Below are positions 22,963-35,709 of a DNA stretch of 64,000 nt, piece after piece. This DNA is from Hemerocallis citrina (lineage: Eukaryota > Streptophyta > Magnoliopsida > Asparagales > Asphodelaceae). The notes under the pieces are model-generated. The model saw nothing but the letters and a program-made list of their open reading frames with translations. It was not told the origin of the DNA and searched no databases. Numbering within the stretch: the stretch's first letter is position 1; each line of letters starts with the position of its first letter. Position numbers and translations under genes: made by a program. The DNA lies in contig CM030362.1 in assembly GCA_017893485.1 (NCBI GenBank), positions 36,339,565 to 36,403,564 of the forward strand, given 5' to 3'.

Positions 22963-25900
22963 CTGCAGCACAAAAGGTAGTCGCAGATGAGAATGTGGCA
23001 AAAAATTACAATAAATCTTACACTTGAATGTGCAGCCTTACTTTTAAATGAAAAGACAAAAAACATGGAAGGCCAACAATAAACATGCAGATTGTAAACA
23101 ATGTTTATATAGATGGACTTAATTGTCATCGATGGATTGGTCTTTGCAATGTAATTAGATAGAAAATTAATCTACCACATAAACCAAAAGAACAAGGATG
23201 AAATGCACTTGCTCCTGATTTTTAAAAATCAGGGTCAATCAGTCTTTAGACCCCAAAAAAAAAGGTCACATCTTTAGAATAACAGTTCACTGAAAAAAGG
23301 TTGAGTAAGCAAACTGGGAGAACCTCATTCAGGTAACAGCTAACTCCTCTCTAAACATCAGGTGCTCCTACACCCTTGTGTTGAAGATGCCAAATGAGAG
23401 AAAAAAGCAATTCTCAACAAGAATGAAACTCTGCGCAATAATTTTGAAAGTTACCCACTCGTAGTTTTTTATTTTCATTTGGGAATTTTTATTTCTTTTT
23501 TGTGTGAGGGTGGGTGGGTTGGGTGTTTGGGGTTTGCTGTAAACAAGTTGCAACTCATAGCTAATGAGTTATTTTGGTAAGGGTGGGCTTTTATTGTGTC
23601 TTTTGAGGGAGAGGTTCCTCATTTACTCCTCTCGTAACTTCAACTTCGAAAGAGAAGACTCAAATCCACCTTGAAGCTTTGCTTTGGTTTTACAAAAACA
23701 TGGGGTAGACATATATTTTCTCCAACCTACTCCTTCCTCTCAGGGGAGAGTAGGGTCACAAATGAAAATGTTGATGTTACACAATTGGTTGGTTTCTGTT
23801 TCGGTTTCCTATTGTAAGTTGTCCTAAGATATATTTTATTGTTTACCACCTAGGAAGCACAGACTCTTTACGAAGGCTCTCGCACCCGAGTCGGACTCGT
23901 ATCGGACTTAGGTGTGGCGGGACACGCACGGGGTGCGGCGGGTTGCGTGTCCCATTATTTAGGGGGTGTTTGGTACGCGGTAATGTATAAGGGAAACTAG
24001 GATTACTCTCTTGATTACCTGGTTTGGTAAGACATAGGTATAGTTTTGTAAATAATTTTAAATTCCGAGGGTTATCAAAATAATTAGTTTGGAAGGATAA
24101 ACATTCCCCTTGAAAATGGTGGGATTTGTGGATTCCTCTGTATCAAAAATGAGTGAGATTATTGCATATCCAAAACACCCTCCAGATTTCTGGCTTATCA
24201 TATAACTCTCTCTCTCCCACAGCCTCAAAGCCAAAGGCTGACTCCAGGATTGAAGCCTAACCGTAAGACCTGATCTATAATAAATACTTACTCTTTGTGA
24301 CTCAATAAACAGAATTAGTATGGATGATCATCTTCTTCTTCTTCCCTCCCCTCCTCTTCTTTTGATCTGATCTTTTCTGTTTTTAGTCATTTATTAGAAT
24401 ATAATAAATCAGGCCATACAAACAAACAAACAAACCAGCCAACAAACCAACTATAAAAGATCAACACAATTAGTATGGCTGATCAGGTGATCTTTCATTA
24501 CAGAAAGATCTACACAACGAAAAGCTTTCATGAGAAAGTATTTTTTTAGAGTATAATTTGAAAGATGGGCTAGTTTAGTTTTTAAATAACTTTTATATTT
24601 ATTTATTTTTAAATAAAGCCAAAATGGTATTTTCGGTAATGTCTACTATAGAGATAGATTGATAGGAATAAATTGTTCTATACCAAATACGGTAATAAAG
24701 TATTCTCAGACATGTAATGTCGTATACCAAATACAGTATTGCAACATTCCCGGGAATCTTCATTCCCACCCTCATATTCCTGGGAATCCACCAATTCCTG
24801 AGAATTCTCCAATCCGCGTACCAAACGCCCCCTAATATTAAAAATTTTAATGGGTGCAGTTCGGGTGCGGCTAGGGTCCGGGTCAGGTGCGGCAAGAGTG
24901 CGGGTTTGGGCCTTTGCTATAAAAAAACAAAAAAAAAACCTAAATCCCACTCTTTTTCTCTCTCTATGTTTTCTCTTCCCCCTCTCTCAAGAACCCTCAA
25001 TCCCCAAATCTCGATCAAAACCCTAATCCTCTCTTTCGTCGTTGTCGACTCCTCATCTTTCCGTTGGCTTCTCCACTCTTCGCCGTCGACTCTGCTTCTC
25101 CACTCGTTGCCGTTAATTTCTCCTTTTGTCCGCCGTTGACTCTGCCGATTCCTCCACCGTCGACTCCTCCACTCTTCGACGTCGCCGCCTTCTCTCTCTG
25201 GTAATCCACCATTAAACTTTGTTGCTTCCTGTTGCCAATACCCACCATATACCCACCATGAAACTTACTTAAGATTGGTGCACATACTTCACTTGTGATG
25301 AAGTTATAAATATAGTTTTTGCTTCATGTTGTGATTGTATGACCATAATTAATCCTTTATTGCTTCCTGTTGTGATTGTATGACCCCACAAAAATCTGTA
25401 CAACCTTAATTAATCATTTTTGCTTCCTTTTTTTGCTTGCTTGTTTACTTTGATTGTATGAACTCAAATATACATAATAATATAAACTGCTTGTTTGTTG
25501 TGATTGTATGAACTCAAATATACATAATATGCTTGCTTGCTTGTTGTGATTGTATGAACTGAAATCTCTTGGTTAATATATGATTATTAACAATGATTTT
25601 GGTTTTTTATACAAAAATATAAATATAAATATATAATATATAAAATAATTATTTAAATAATGGCTGAATCCCAACCGCACCCGCATCCTACTGTTTTTGG
25701 AAATTGCCCCATCTCCGCACCCACATCCCCGCACCCGAATCGGTGCTTCCTAGTTTACCACACAGTTTTGCTTAGGTACCAAGACTGCAGATTAATTTAA
25801 ATGTTAATTCGGCCTGATAAAAAAAGATCAGGGCTCACCTTGACTCCATACAGGTAGATTGTGGGTTGGATATGTTGAGGTTATACACATTTATATATTC

Positions 25901-28900
25901 CAATATAAATGTATTCTTAATGTTTGTATTATGCTTACGTCATGAATATCAGAATCGTGAGTTTGTGGGTAACAACCAGTTATGAGTCAATTGTCCATCA
26001 AGTGGGTATGTGCCATATATACCCCTTTGGAAGCAGTGGTCTAGATATCTAGAATATCTAGGGTATTATGCTTTAAACAAAAGTAGCAAACATTAATTTG
26101 TTCTTGAGTAAAACCCTATTTTATCTTTTCTAGATCTAACAGGATACTGGTTATTAACATAAGAGGTCAGGAAGTCTTAGATATGTGCCCACATATTCTC
26201 TATCCGGCGGTTGCATGGAGCACAATGCAGAGCAAATAGAAGCACAAGCATTTTTGGATGTGTGCATATATTGAAAAAGCATAAGAAATCCCATCATGTT
26301 TGATCTAGTTGACTTACCAATTGCCTGCTACAAGGACCCACTAACCCAATTCAATCTCGGGATAGAGAATGAAACCTAGTCAATTAAATTACCTATCTCC
26401 TAAGTTTAACATTACAAAAATATACTCCCTCCGTTTCAAAATATAAGTCATTCTAGGTTTCTACACGCCTATTAAGAAAAAAACCTATGATTGACAAAAA
26501 AGTACTAACATTCTTGGTTTTTGAAGCTCATAAATGAGCTATCAATTATAAAATGTCCAATTTGCCCTCCTCTATAATTTTAGTATTACTCCTTTTATAA
26601 AAAGTGAAGGGTAAAATTAAAAATCTCATAAAAAAGTACTTGATGGGCATTAAAGAATGACAAGACATTTGCCTTGTAAACCCAAAGTGACTTATATTTT
26701 GAAACAAAAAAAGACTAGAATGACTTATATTTTGAAATGGAGGGAGTATATGTAAAGCTCTATGGTTTGAGAAGAGAGACAGAGAGAGGTCTACATGTAT
26801 CAATGTAATTACTGTTGGCACTACTCCCTATCGTATCGTCCTCTTCATATGTATCAACAATGGTTAATGGCAAAAAAAAAAAATCTCGTCCTCTATGTAT
26901 CAACTACTGGCACTACTTCCTGCCCTGTCGACTTTCCATGTGTAATTATTACTCTAACCTACATCTTCTCTTGCTGTTGCTTAACACGTCAAGTGGCAAA
27001 AAAAGGTTTATGAAGATTAGGACCAAATCTGTTGGCAGCACTAAAAGAAAGGTATAAGACTGAAAGCCATATGTGCAATCTATATAATAAAACACAAAGA
27101 AAGCTATCAGGTGGCTCTTCTTCAATCCCCAAAAAATCAAAGGCCTAGATCTAACCTCACAAAACATATTTTCCCCCCGAAAGTTTCCCCCCAAAACTCA
27201 AATTCAAATCTCTCACCCAAAATAACTCCTATATTTATTTAATTAATTTTTTTTTTCTCTCTCTCCCTCCTTATTCTATTCAAAAAATTAAGAAAACACA
27301 AAATTTTTTAAAAAAATTGAAAATAAAAAAATTTAAAAACTAAAAAATTTAAAATTTAAAAACTTTAAAAATAATTCAAAAAAAAAAAAAAAATCATATA
27401 ATATGTTTTTTGCTCTCTGTTTGCTACTTCAATTAATTTGTTGGACCTCCAAAACTATTTTATATAATCAAACACGGTGCACCGTTCCGAAGACGTGCCG
27501 TAGGCACGCGTCAACGGGAAAACCTAGTACAATAAAATGATTAAAAATTAATGAAAACCAGTTATCTTCGATGTCTTTTATAAATACCATAATCAAGTAC
27601 TAAGTATAAAAGATTTGTGAATTTCGGGAATATATACCATTGCCATCACGAGAGGACAACAAAGATCTGTCGCTCCTAATGCCTCCCTTGCCACTTGCTT
27701 GTAATAATTTTTGTGTTCTTGGTGAACTTGATGTTACCTTTCCATTTGTAGATGATGGCAGGGAATGACGTCGGGTAATTCCATTCTTTTCAACAGAATC
27801 TGAGGCAAACCTTGGTGAGTTTTCTCTCCGCAATTTTGCCGTGGCAGACTCAGTTGCTTGCATGTAGCTGGGCAGAGTGGGAGTACTCTGTACACCACTT
27901 TCTGCATATTCTGACTTTGCTGAGAAGGAAGCCCTCCTCTTGCTAGTTTTTTGGATTTCATTGCAAATTTGTTCTTCCTTGACGCTAACGTCCCCATTCA
28001 CCAGAGAGATTTTTTCCTCCTGAGAAGTGCTTAGAAACTGGTTTGATTCGACAGCGGGAGTAGTATCAATTGATTGTTCAATTTGCACCTCTTCATCCTT
28101 AGATTCTGAAGCAATTTCCATATCAGGTTTGAGCTGAGGGATCACTGCAATATCTTTCTTAGCCTTCTCTGCCGTATCAGGTTTGGGCTGAGGGATCACT
28201 GCCATATCTTTCTTAGCCTTCTCTGCCATATCAGTTTTGGGCTGAGGGGTCACTGGAATATCTTTCTTTCCCTTTTCTGCAGAATTCTCAATGTTCTGTT
28301 CTAAAATATCAGATGAACAATCAACCAGCTTTTTAATATTGCGAGGTGTGTTAGTTGCACTCTCAATCCTTTCAGAAGTTTCTGCATAAGCACTAGTTAC
28401 CTTCCTCAAATTACGCTTGACCTTCTCAAGTTCAGATTGTGGAGGATCCTGCACCGAATCTGATAAAGCTGGAACTTTCCAAACATTACGTTTGGGTTTC
28501 TCAAGCTCAGTGGTGATAGTGGTAGAGCCAACATCAGTATTAGAAGATGAATTCCTCCTAATATTTCGCTTTGGTCTGCCTGATTCAGTCTCCATAGCAT
28601 AGCCTCCCTTCTTTGCCTGGGTTTTAGTATCCAATTTTTTTCTTGGTAGAGATGGTGTTCTCCAGAAGCTGGAAAATGTCCAGCGCTCCATCCAGCTGGG
28701 GACTGAATTGGGTTCCTCTTGATCATACAGAATTTGAAGAGGCGTGATGATCAACGAGGAAGAAAGAAGCTGACCATATGAAACAAGGGTGACCATGTAA
28801 GTAATATCCATAAGGTGACTGGAAAAAACAAAATCAAATGATCAATTCCGTGTAGCTATTTTGACTTTACCTTGCGAACAAATGTATTTGTATACAGTTT

Positions 28901-31900
28901 GCCCTTCCTGGAGTTTGAGACCTTAAAAACCTGGCATGATGGAGTAACTATTCATAAGAAAAACTTGTGAAAATTAAATAAAATCAGTCATTTAAACAAG
29001 GTGCAGTATTTGATTTAGGTCAAATAGTTTAACAGTCATAGAATAGCCTAAATTTCATTGAACTCAGTAACTCGAATCATGAGTAAACATTAATCCAACT
29101 TATCTGGACCGGTTTTATTCTTCAAAACGTAATCTCGCATTATTTTAAATCTTGAGTATTGCATCTACTTTCAGTTAGTTTTTAGATATTGTTTCATCCT
29201 CTTATTTATTATTGCAACCAAATTCTCTAGAATCTTCCACACAGCATTCATTAATTTTCTCAAATGATTGAGTCTCCTTCTCAAAATGAAACAGAGCTTT
29301 CTGACTCAAGCATACAGGACTAATAAGTTCTCGGCCTAGGAAAGTAGGAATATCAAACCAAGTTAATGATGGTGCTGTATCAGCTAAACCAAAATCTCTA
29401 TCTCACTTTCCGAGAAGCACATTCTGCACCTATGTTGAAATGGCAGAGCGCTTTCTCTAAAGCAAATTTGGCACTTTGGCCTTTAAAGCTATAGTTCGTC
29501 GGGTAGGACAGACCGAGAAGTGGCAGACTAGTAATTAACTCAAGAGAAAAGTTAGCTTAATATGAATATTCTAACTCCAAAGAAAATGACCATTATAATT
29601 CATGCAACTTGAAGTATAAGCAATACAAAGGAATACAAACATTTTACAATATAAAGACCACAATTATTTATAAGCAGAATAAAAGATACAAACAAACATC
29701 TTTCATGCAATAAGCCAGACACAACTTGCAACAAAGAAACGTATTCTTGGAGAAGAATAAATTATTTTGGACACTCCATGATAAGAATAAATCATCCTTG
29801 GATAAAATGCAGTTGCAAATTGCATCCACCCCAAACACGGCCAAAGTCTCATTTCCTCTTCAATAACCAATTACCTGTTCCAGATTCCATATTCTTCATA
29901 ACACTGTAACTGCTGCTCCTCTAATTTACTGTTATTTTAGTTAAAACAAAGAGTGAAAGAGACCAAAAGTATTACGAAGAATATGAAATCTGGAATAATA
30001 ATGGGGTATTAAAGAATGAGACTTTGGGGGTGTCTGTCTTGGTATGCAATTGCAACTGCATTGAATACAACCCACAGCAACCAAAATCTACTGTTGAATA
30101 TTTATAGAGAAGAAGATCGTTGACTGTGCCAATTAGTAGGAAGGGACATAGTAAAAGCGAACAAAGAGTAGACATAAACAAACTTGAACTAAGGCATTAC
30201 AGAAAAGATAACACTCTTGTTATACTAACAAACAATGGCCGATATAGATCTAAAGACTAATACATAAAAGACACAGTAAGCTGTTGCAAGGGACACAATT
30301 AAAATTAAACCTCAGAGAACAAATCTTACTGTAGTTTTCTCCTGACAAAATTTAGCATTGACTTCAAGGCCAGGACCAGAAGACCTGATTTTTTGACCAC
30401 GAACGAGTGCTTGCAACTTTATGATTCCAAGTGTAGTCCGAAGGGTCACAATTGCTTGTCTCCTCACCAAATGCCCCCGAACAAGTGCTTGCAGCCTTAT
30501 GATACCCTTCAGTGCATGAAATGCTTTGCGTGCCTGAATATTAGAAGAAAGATATAGCTTGCGTTGTCAATGACTAGGCCAAATACTTAAATTGAAATAA
30601 ACAATAGAGTGCCCCAAAGCAGATATGTCAGCAAATCCTAGCATATGCTGGGGGAAATTAGCAGTAGAAAACTAGTATAATATCATAAAAGTCTATTATA
30701 ATAGCAAGATAATAAAAGAGAGAAAAAAATGGAAAAAACCCTGCTTAAACTTGAATATCATAAGACTCAATGAAAAACTACCAGATAACCCCGGAAGGCA
30801 GCTTGTGCTTTAGTTGCAGCCTGCTCTTCCCTGAACTTCTCTAAGTTATTTGATGCAACAGGTTCTGTGATCTGTTGGTTCTCAACATCTTGACTAGAGG
30901 CGGATATGATGGATGTATTTCCAACTAAAGAGGAAGAATTCCCCTTCTCGAGCTCTGTGTTAATTACATTACTGTGAGTCCTGACAAGCACTGGTTGGGA
31001 GATCACGGGTGAATTCTCAGTTGAAGCAGGAGGTCCATTAGCCACAATGTATCCTTTATCATTTCCAGCTTTCTTCAAATAAAAGTTGTAACAGATATCA
31101 GCAATGTTCATAATAATTGAAAGACACAGATATCTGCTTCTATGGAGTCTGTAATGAACTCTTGTTTTGTTGTTTTGTTTGGCTGAAGCCTTATGGCTTT
31201 ATCCCTAGTAATCAAAAAAAAAATGAAAAAAGAAGACACAGAAAATTCAATATGCACTGAGCAGGAAATGATGCACACTTCATCAACAATACACTTAGTC
31301 AATTGTACCTCCACGGAAAGAAATTAGTAATTATTGAATTACTCTGTACTACTATAAGTAAAGAGTTGGATTGTGGCCATGTGGGCTTGTAAATTGTAAT
31401 GTAACCCATGTATTGCACGTCTTTTCATCTTAGTTTGATTCTTATTGGAAAATGGTGGCAATTACTATGCACTGAAGGTATAAAGATATAAATGATAAAT
31501 GATGCTCCTATGAATCTACAAACACGTGCATTGTATGGGTAATAATCCACTAAAGTATAAGGTTTGAAATATGCATAAGGTTCTTTATATGCAGAGTACA
31601 AAATAACAAGTCCTCTCTCCATAATTTTGTTAGGAAATATGATACACTGAATTGTTTTCAGAACTTAGTGGATACTTCCATTACCATACAAAAATAGCTC
31701 TCTTATTGTTGAGTCAGTCTGACGAACTACTCAATCATTGCCAATAGACAATTGCAATAATGCCTGAAACCGGCACCAAAGTGTCAAGTATAAGTATGGA
31801 TGAACCAATTTTCTTTGATCCAATATTATGGCATTTCTAATTCAATATGCAATTAGCAACCAACTGCACCAATTCGATAGTAAGTAGAAAAATGCAAACA

Positions 31901-32514
31901 GAATTTGGGGTCATTCACTTGACTATGAACTTAGAGTTATCATCTCGTATTTATCAATTTTCAGGCTTCAATGTTGGGAAAAGTATTTTATCAAGCTGTG
32001 GTTTCTCTGTGAAGCAAGTTCCCCACAACGTCAATACTTGGAACTTAGTTATGATGGAAATTGAGGGTGAAAATGTGGTTGGAAACATGTCTTAAAAAGA
32101 TTAATAAGTAATTTCTCTAAGGAGTTGATGATTTATTACATGTCATATATGTATGAAATATAAAATACCACAAAGAAAGTTTTTGTGTGGCCGTATTGGT
32201 GTTGGAAATGGAGATAGTATTAGTATTTGTATTGGAATTGACATCAGTGGTACTGTTATTGAGATGCTGCTACTATTATACTTGTACTGCATGTCTAAAA
32301 TGTACTGCATGAATAGAATTTTATTTCAAGGAATGGCATTCCTTGTCAAGCTTTCAATATTGACTTTGGTCAGTGTATGTAAAAAGTGTTTGAACCCACT
32401 AACTAAAACTGAACAGACAAAATCAAGAACCTTATGTCTTCGTTCCATGGTTCGATGAACAAAATCGGAGATTTTCATACATTAGCATCACCCTTCTATT
32501 ACGGGAATTAAAAC

Positions 32515-32579
<65 letters not shown>

Positions 32580-33959
32580 TAGGTTTGCCCATGGGCACGT
32601 GCCTACGACACGTTTTAGATTGATGTAGCATATGAAAGTAAGCATTATAATGTCAGGAATATAAAAGAAAGAATTAATTGATTTAATATGAAGAGTTGTC
32701 GATGTCATACAAAAAAAAAGAAACTTATATGACCATATATAGTGAGCAGTGAGAAGCCAGACATATGTTGTTTAGTTTTGATGAAGAACTTGCTTTGTAT
32801 ATCAAGGAGGAAAAATATTTGACGATTAACTTTGGTGTTCTCGGTGTATTCTACTATCAGTGTATTCTACTATCAGTGTATTCTACTATCAAGTGTATTC
32901 TACTATCAGATTTAATATACTTTCTGAGATGTACACTATAATAATGTTCATGTATAATACTGGATACATTTACTTTTCAGCATTTCGGAAGCAAAATCTG
33001 AAACTTCCATCATGGATTTTATGTAGCTCAAGTTTGAATAGTACGATAACAATTAGTTGTAAGTAAAAGTCCATGAATAATTATAAATGGGGGTGTAAAA
33101 TCCAACTTCTTAAAACTTTGAGGGTTCAAAATGATGAAATTTAACTTTTGAGGAGATATTTGCTACTTTCCGTGCAACTTTAGAGCTTGAAATTTACCAA
33201 AGTGAATATCCATTTAAATATTCCATTGCATTTGAAATCAATAAAGGAACTCAGTGAAATTTTCTACATGAGCAATCAAAGGAAGCAAAACAAATTTGAA
33301 AATCTAGAAATTTACAAACCTGAAAACTAAAAATCTAAATTTCTAGTATATATATATATAGAGAGAGAGAGAGAGAAAGAGAGAGTGAGAGAGAGAGTGT
33401 GAGAAATCTGAAAAAGTGAAGAAAGGAGAGAGAGATAATAATAAAGTGAGAAGGATTTTTGTTTTGGGGGAAAAAATTTAGTTTTGGGAAAAAAATCGTT
33501 TGGGAGAGTAAATGTGAGCCCCGTTGACACGTGCCTACGGCACGTCTTCGAAACGGTGCACCTTATTTGATCATATGAAATAGTTTTGGAGGTCGAGCAA
33601 ATTAATTGAAGTAGCAAACATATTATATGAGAAATTTTTGGGGTCCAGCAAAAAACATATTATATGATTTTTTTGATTTTTTTGAACTATTTTTAAAGCT
33701 TTTAAATTTTTAATTTTTTTAGTTTTTAAATTTTTTGTTTTTTAAAAAAAATTATTTTCTTAATTTTTTGAATAGAAGAGGGAGGGAGAGAGAGAAAAAT
33801 AAATAAATAAATAAATATAGAAGTTGTTTTGGATGGGGGATTTGAATTTGAGTTTTGGAGGGAACTTTTGGGGGAAAAATATGTTTTGTGAGGTTAGATC
33901 TGCACCTTTGATTTTTGAAGGGATTGAAGGAGAACCACTTGATAGCTTTCTTTGTGTTT

Positions 33960-34008
<49 letters not shown>

Positions 34009-34217
34009 AGGCGAGGAGAACGCCATCGGGCAATAATGGTCCACTCGACTCCTTTGTCACATGTATTGCACATGCTAAAAATCTAATCCACTAAATCACT
34101 AATAATCTAATCAATCAAATAGCATACCGAAGCATTCCTTTCTTTTATGCTCTGAGATCTTGTCTTCTTCTTCCCGAATAACATCGTTTTTATCCACTTG
34201 CCAGGAGACTTCCCCAT
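22931..34217 (-). CDS. IQD31-like: IQD family calmodulin-binding protein, six coding exons
   Basis: A plant IQ67-domain protein; the family binds calmodulin and scaffolds signalling at microtubules, plasma membrane or nucleus. Coding exons, in order: 34217-34128, 31072-30782, 30533-30330, 28921-28871, 28769-27638 and 22962-22931. All have GT-AG borders, phases agree, and the exons sum to 1800 bases (599 residues plus stop). The N-terminus is MGKSPGKWIKTMLFGKK. Three IQ-type repeats start near residue 115 (AATKAQAAFRGYL, IIRLQALVRGHLVRRQ, IIKLQALVRGQKIR), with an intron inside the first. A lysine-rich repetitive middle is followed by the DUF4005 motif LPSYMQATESATAKLR, RRHSLPS, and the end VEWRR. 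It best resembles the IQD28-32 subgroup; 31 is a best guess. Introns carry many transposons, yet no coding lesion is visible. Confidence 0.9.
23962..24832. mobile_element. Nested PIF/Harbinger-like element
   Basis: Inverted ends GGGGGTGTTTGGTACGCGG and GGGGGCGTTTGGTACGCGG, flanked by TTA on the left and TAA on the right, as expected for a TWA-type target. 871 bp and no transposase. It lies inside the element at 23850. Confidence 0.72.
25325..25560. repeat. Degenerate tandem repeat with GATTGTATGA motif
   Basis: Five copies of a TTGTGATTGTATGA(A/C)C-like motif in irregular tandem units, two of them followed by TCAAATATACATAAT. Probably expanded within the host transposon. Confidence 0.7.
26425..26746. 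mobile_element. Stowaway MITE
   Basis: 322 bp with ends CTCCCTCCGTTTCAAAATAT and CTCCCTCCATTTCAAAATAT, flanked by TA on both sides. These are the canonical Tc1/Mariner-derived Stowaway termini of plants. Confidence 0.95.
27079..27527 (+). mobile_element. Non-autonomous Helitron (hairpin type B)
   Basis: Starts TCTATATAATAAAACAC after an A, and ends with the hairpin CGTGCCGTAGGCACG, a short spacer and CTAG before a T. That is the Helitron rule of insertion between A and T without a TSD. No coding capacity. A reverse-oriented relative is at 33515. Confidence 0.92.
27638..28769 (-). CDS. IQD31-like: IQD gene, coding exon 5 (C-terminal region)
   Basis: Starts LLSSSLIITPLQ after the ATGGTCAG acceptor. 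Contains WMERW, ELEKVKRNLRKV-type repeats and three near-copies of an AEKAKKD-VIPQ-KPD unit, then the DUF4005 motif and LLSSRDGN. The donor GTATAT follows in phase 1. The open frame runs past the donor but the extra residues are not family-like. Confidence 0.9.
28871..28921 (-). CDS. IQD31-like: IQD gene, coding exon 4 (17 codons)
   Basis: A 51-base exon ending TNTFVRK, between a TTTTTAAG acceptor and GTAAAG donor. It matches the short linker after IQ67 in this family. Confidence 0.8.
29806..30062. repeat. Intronic foldback (about 95-base arms)
   Basis: The left arm starting ATGCAGTTGCAAATTGCAT pairs with the right arm ending ATGCAATTGCAACTGCAT. Arms of about 95 bases match imperfectly around a 60-base loop. 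Likely an old MITE; if retained in pre-mRNA it could form a long hairpin. Confidence 0.75.
30330..30533 (-). CDS. IQD31-like: IQD gene, coding exon 3 (IQ motifs)
   Basis: 68 codons completing IQ67: ARKAFHALKGIIRLQALVRG, HLVRRQ and a third repeat. Borders TATTCAG and GTAAGA. This exon carries most of the calmodulin-binding surface. Confidence 0.92.
30782..31072 (-). CDS. IQD31-like: IQD gene, coding exon 2
   Basis: 97 codons, from acceptor TTTGAAG to donor GTAGTT. Low-complexity Ser/Asn-rich sequence leads to EEQAATKAQAAFRGYL, the start of IQ67. Confidence 0.88.
32518..32578. repeat. (TA)n microsatellite
   Basis: About 30 TA units ending exactly at the CTAG terminus of a Helitron. Confidence 0.97.
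32579..32625 (-). mobile_element. Helitron 3' end (type A), other end unresolved
   Basis: The minus strand ends with a GGCACGTGCC/TGCCCATGGGCA palindrome, spacer and CTAG before T. The element extends rightward; a possible 5' end is the TATATAGA near 33360, but I cannot fix it. Confidence 0.7.
33515..34005 (-). mobile_element. Non-autonomous Helitron (type B) with expanded TA end
   Basis: The reverse counterpart of 27079-27527. Shared blocks include the hairpin CGTGCCTACGGCACG, the CATATTATATGA region, AAACATATTTT-type text and GATAGCTTTCTTTGTGTTTTA at the 5' side. The 3' terminus reads CTCA instead of CTAG, and the 5' TCTATATAAT end has become a TA microsatellite (33963-34005). Confidence 0.82.
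34128..34217 (-). CDS. IQD31-like: IQD gene, coding exon 1
   Basis: ATG at 34217 starts the family-typical MGKSPGKWIKTMLFGKK; the donor is GTATGC after 30 codons. The exon extends upstream as 5' UTR to an acceptor TTTCAG, so transcribed sequence here starts at 34237. Confidence 0.9.
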
Positions 34218-34237
34218 CTCCGCAAAATCCCAAGACT

Positions 34238-35709
34238 CTGAAACCAGATCATAACAAATCAGACCAACAACGCAAACAATGTACTATTACCAACATCTCC
34301 ATCAACCATAAATGCAACAAGAACAATAATCAAAATATAACATAATCTCAATTCTTCTATAAACTAAAACATTATGAACAGTGGCAGATTACTAGCATGT
34401 AATACAAATGTTTTGCCGTACTAGGCCACTTTTTGAAAATATTTGCGATTATGGGCCAGTTTCGAAACTATCAGCACTCGTGGGCTACTTGGTGCCACAT
34501 CAGCAGCGGCCACTATTCTTATTAGCAGCATGTTCCTTTTAAAGGTTGCTAATGGGAATAGCGGTCTTTTTTTTTAAAAAAAATGAAATGTTTACTGTCG
34601 CTATTATTAGCGACCAAAGCAAATATAAAGTCGCTAAAGGGATTAGCGACCTTCAATGAACTGTATTCCAACACTTAGCAACTTCTAGATAGTTTTTGCT
34701 CTCTGAAAAAATAACTATCAATTTATTTTTAAAACTGAATCAAAATATAGCTGCTACACCAAAACTGGGCGCAAAGAACCAACCAGATTGATCCTGATGT
34801 CACTATTCGGAATAGCAATCTTAGTTGTACAAATATCGTTATTCGGAATAGAAGCTTTAATTGTACTAAGGTCGTTATTCCGAATAGAAGCCTTAGTTGT
34901 GTAACAATTTTGCAAATTTTACAAAGAACAAGGAGATTGAGCTTCTTACTGAGGTCGCTATTGTGAAAAACGGTGATTATTTTGCAAATCTTACAAAGAA
35001 CAAGGAGATTTAGTCTTCTACTGAAGCCGCTATTCATACCAGCGACCTCAGTTTTAAATTTTTTTTCCCAAAAAAAGCAAAAACACTCTAGAAATTGCTA
35101 AGTATCTCAATACATTCATTTGAGGTGGTTAATTCTATTAGCAACCTCATATATACTTTGGTTGCTAGTGGAACTAGCGACAACAAACAAAAAAATCAAA
35201 ATATTTTAAAACAGAGACCGCTATTTTCATTACCGACTTTCAAAATGAAGAAGACGCTAATGAGAATAGCGGTCTCTGCTGACGTGGCACCAAGTAGCCC
35301 ACGAGCGGTAACGGTTTTTTTGAAACTGGCCCATAATCTAACATTTTCAAAAAGTGGCCTAGCACGGCAACAAATTCATGCAATACCGACAAATTAACAG
35401 TAAAATCTCAACCCTAAACCTAAACTCTTACATATTAACCAAACATTAAGAATTTCAACTCAAATTAACCTTAAATCACCTCTAAAAACAATAAAACAAA
35501 ATACACTGAGATCCAAAATCTCTACTTTGAAGCCCAATCCAACACTAATCCACTAAATATGTACTAAATCCTCAGATACTACCAAAACTTCGAAATTTTT
35601 GGTAGCAAAAGCTTCAGATCTCGAATCTAACCATGGATGCTCAATGCATCAACAAAATCCACCGACACTGCAATGAAAGCACCATAGATCTAGCAGATCT
35701 GAAGCTTAC
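34238..35709 (-). other. IQD 5' UTR intron (inferred)
   Basis: Runs from donor GCG|GTAAGC at 35709 to acceptor TTTCAG at 34238. A leader intron of this kind is common in plant IQD genes. A 972-bp MULE occupies most of it. Confidence 0.6.
34406..35377. mobile_element. Short MULE in the IQD leader intron
   Basis: Long inverted repeats of about 120 bp (left includes TTTTGCCGTACTAGGCCACT). Flanked by near-matching 9-bp TSDs, ATGTAATAC (34397-34405) and ATGCAATAC (35378-35386). The interior has repeated GTCGCTATTC-GGAATAG segments and no transposase. Confidence 0.82.

Larger units (their letters stand above)
23850..25752. mobile_element. Non-autonomous DNA transposon in the IQD last intron
   Basis: Inverted ends (C)TAGGAAGCAC with a perfect 9-bp TSD GTTTACCAC (23841-23849, 25753-25761). 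The ends resemble hAT elements but a 9-bp TSD suits MULEs; an 8-bp reading is also possible. Near 24920-25250 it holds a TATA-like motif (CTATAAAAA), a pyrimidine-rich leader and a short ORF with no domain, perhaps the 5' part of a lost transposase gene. Confidence 0.8.
31073..34127. other. IQD first coding intron
   Basis: Roughly 3 kb without a coding exon. It holds an AT microsatellite, a Helitron 3' end at 32579, GA-rich sequence near 33360-33430 and a second Helitron at 33515. Nothing else recognised. Confidence 0.6.
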
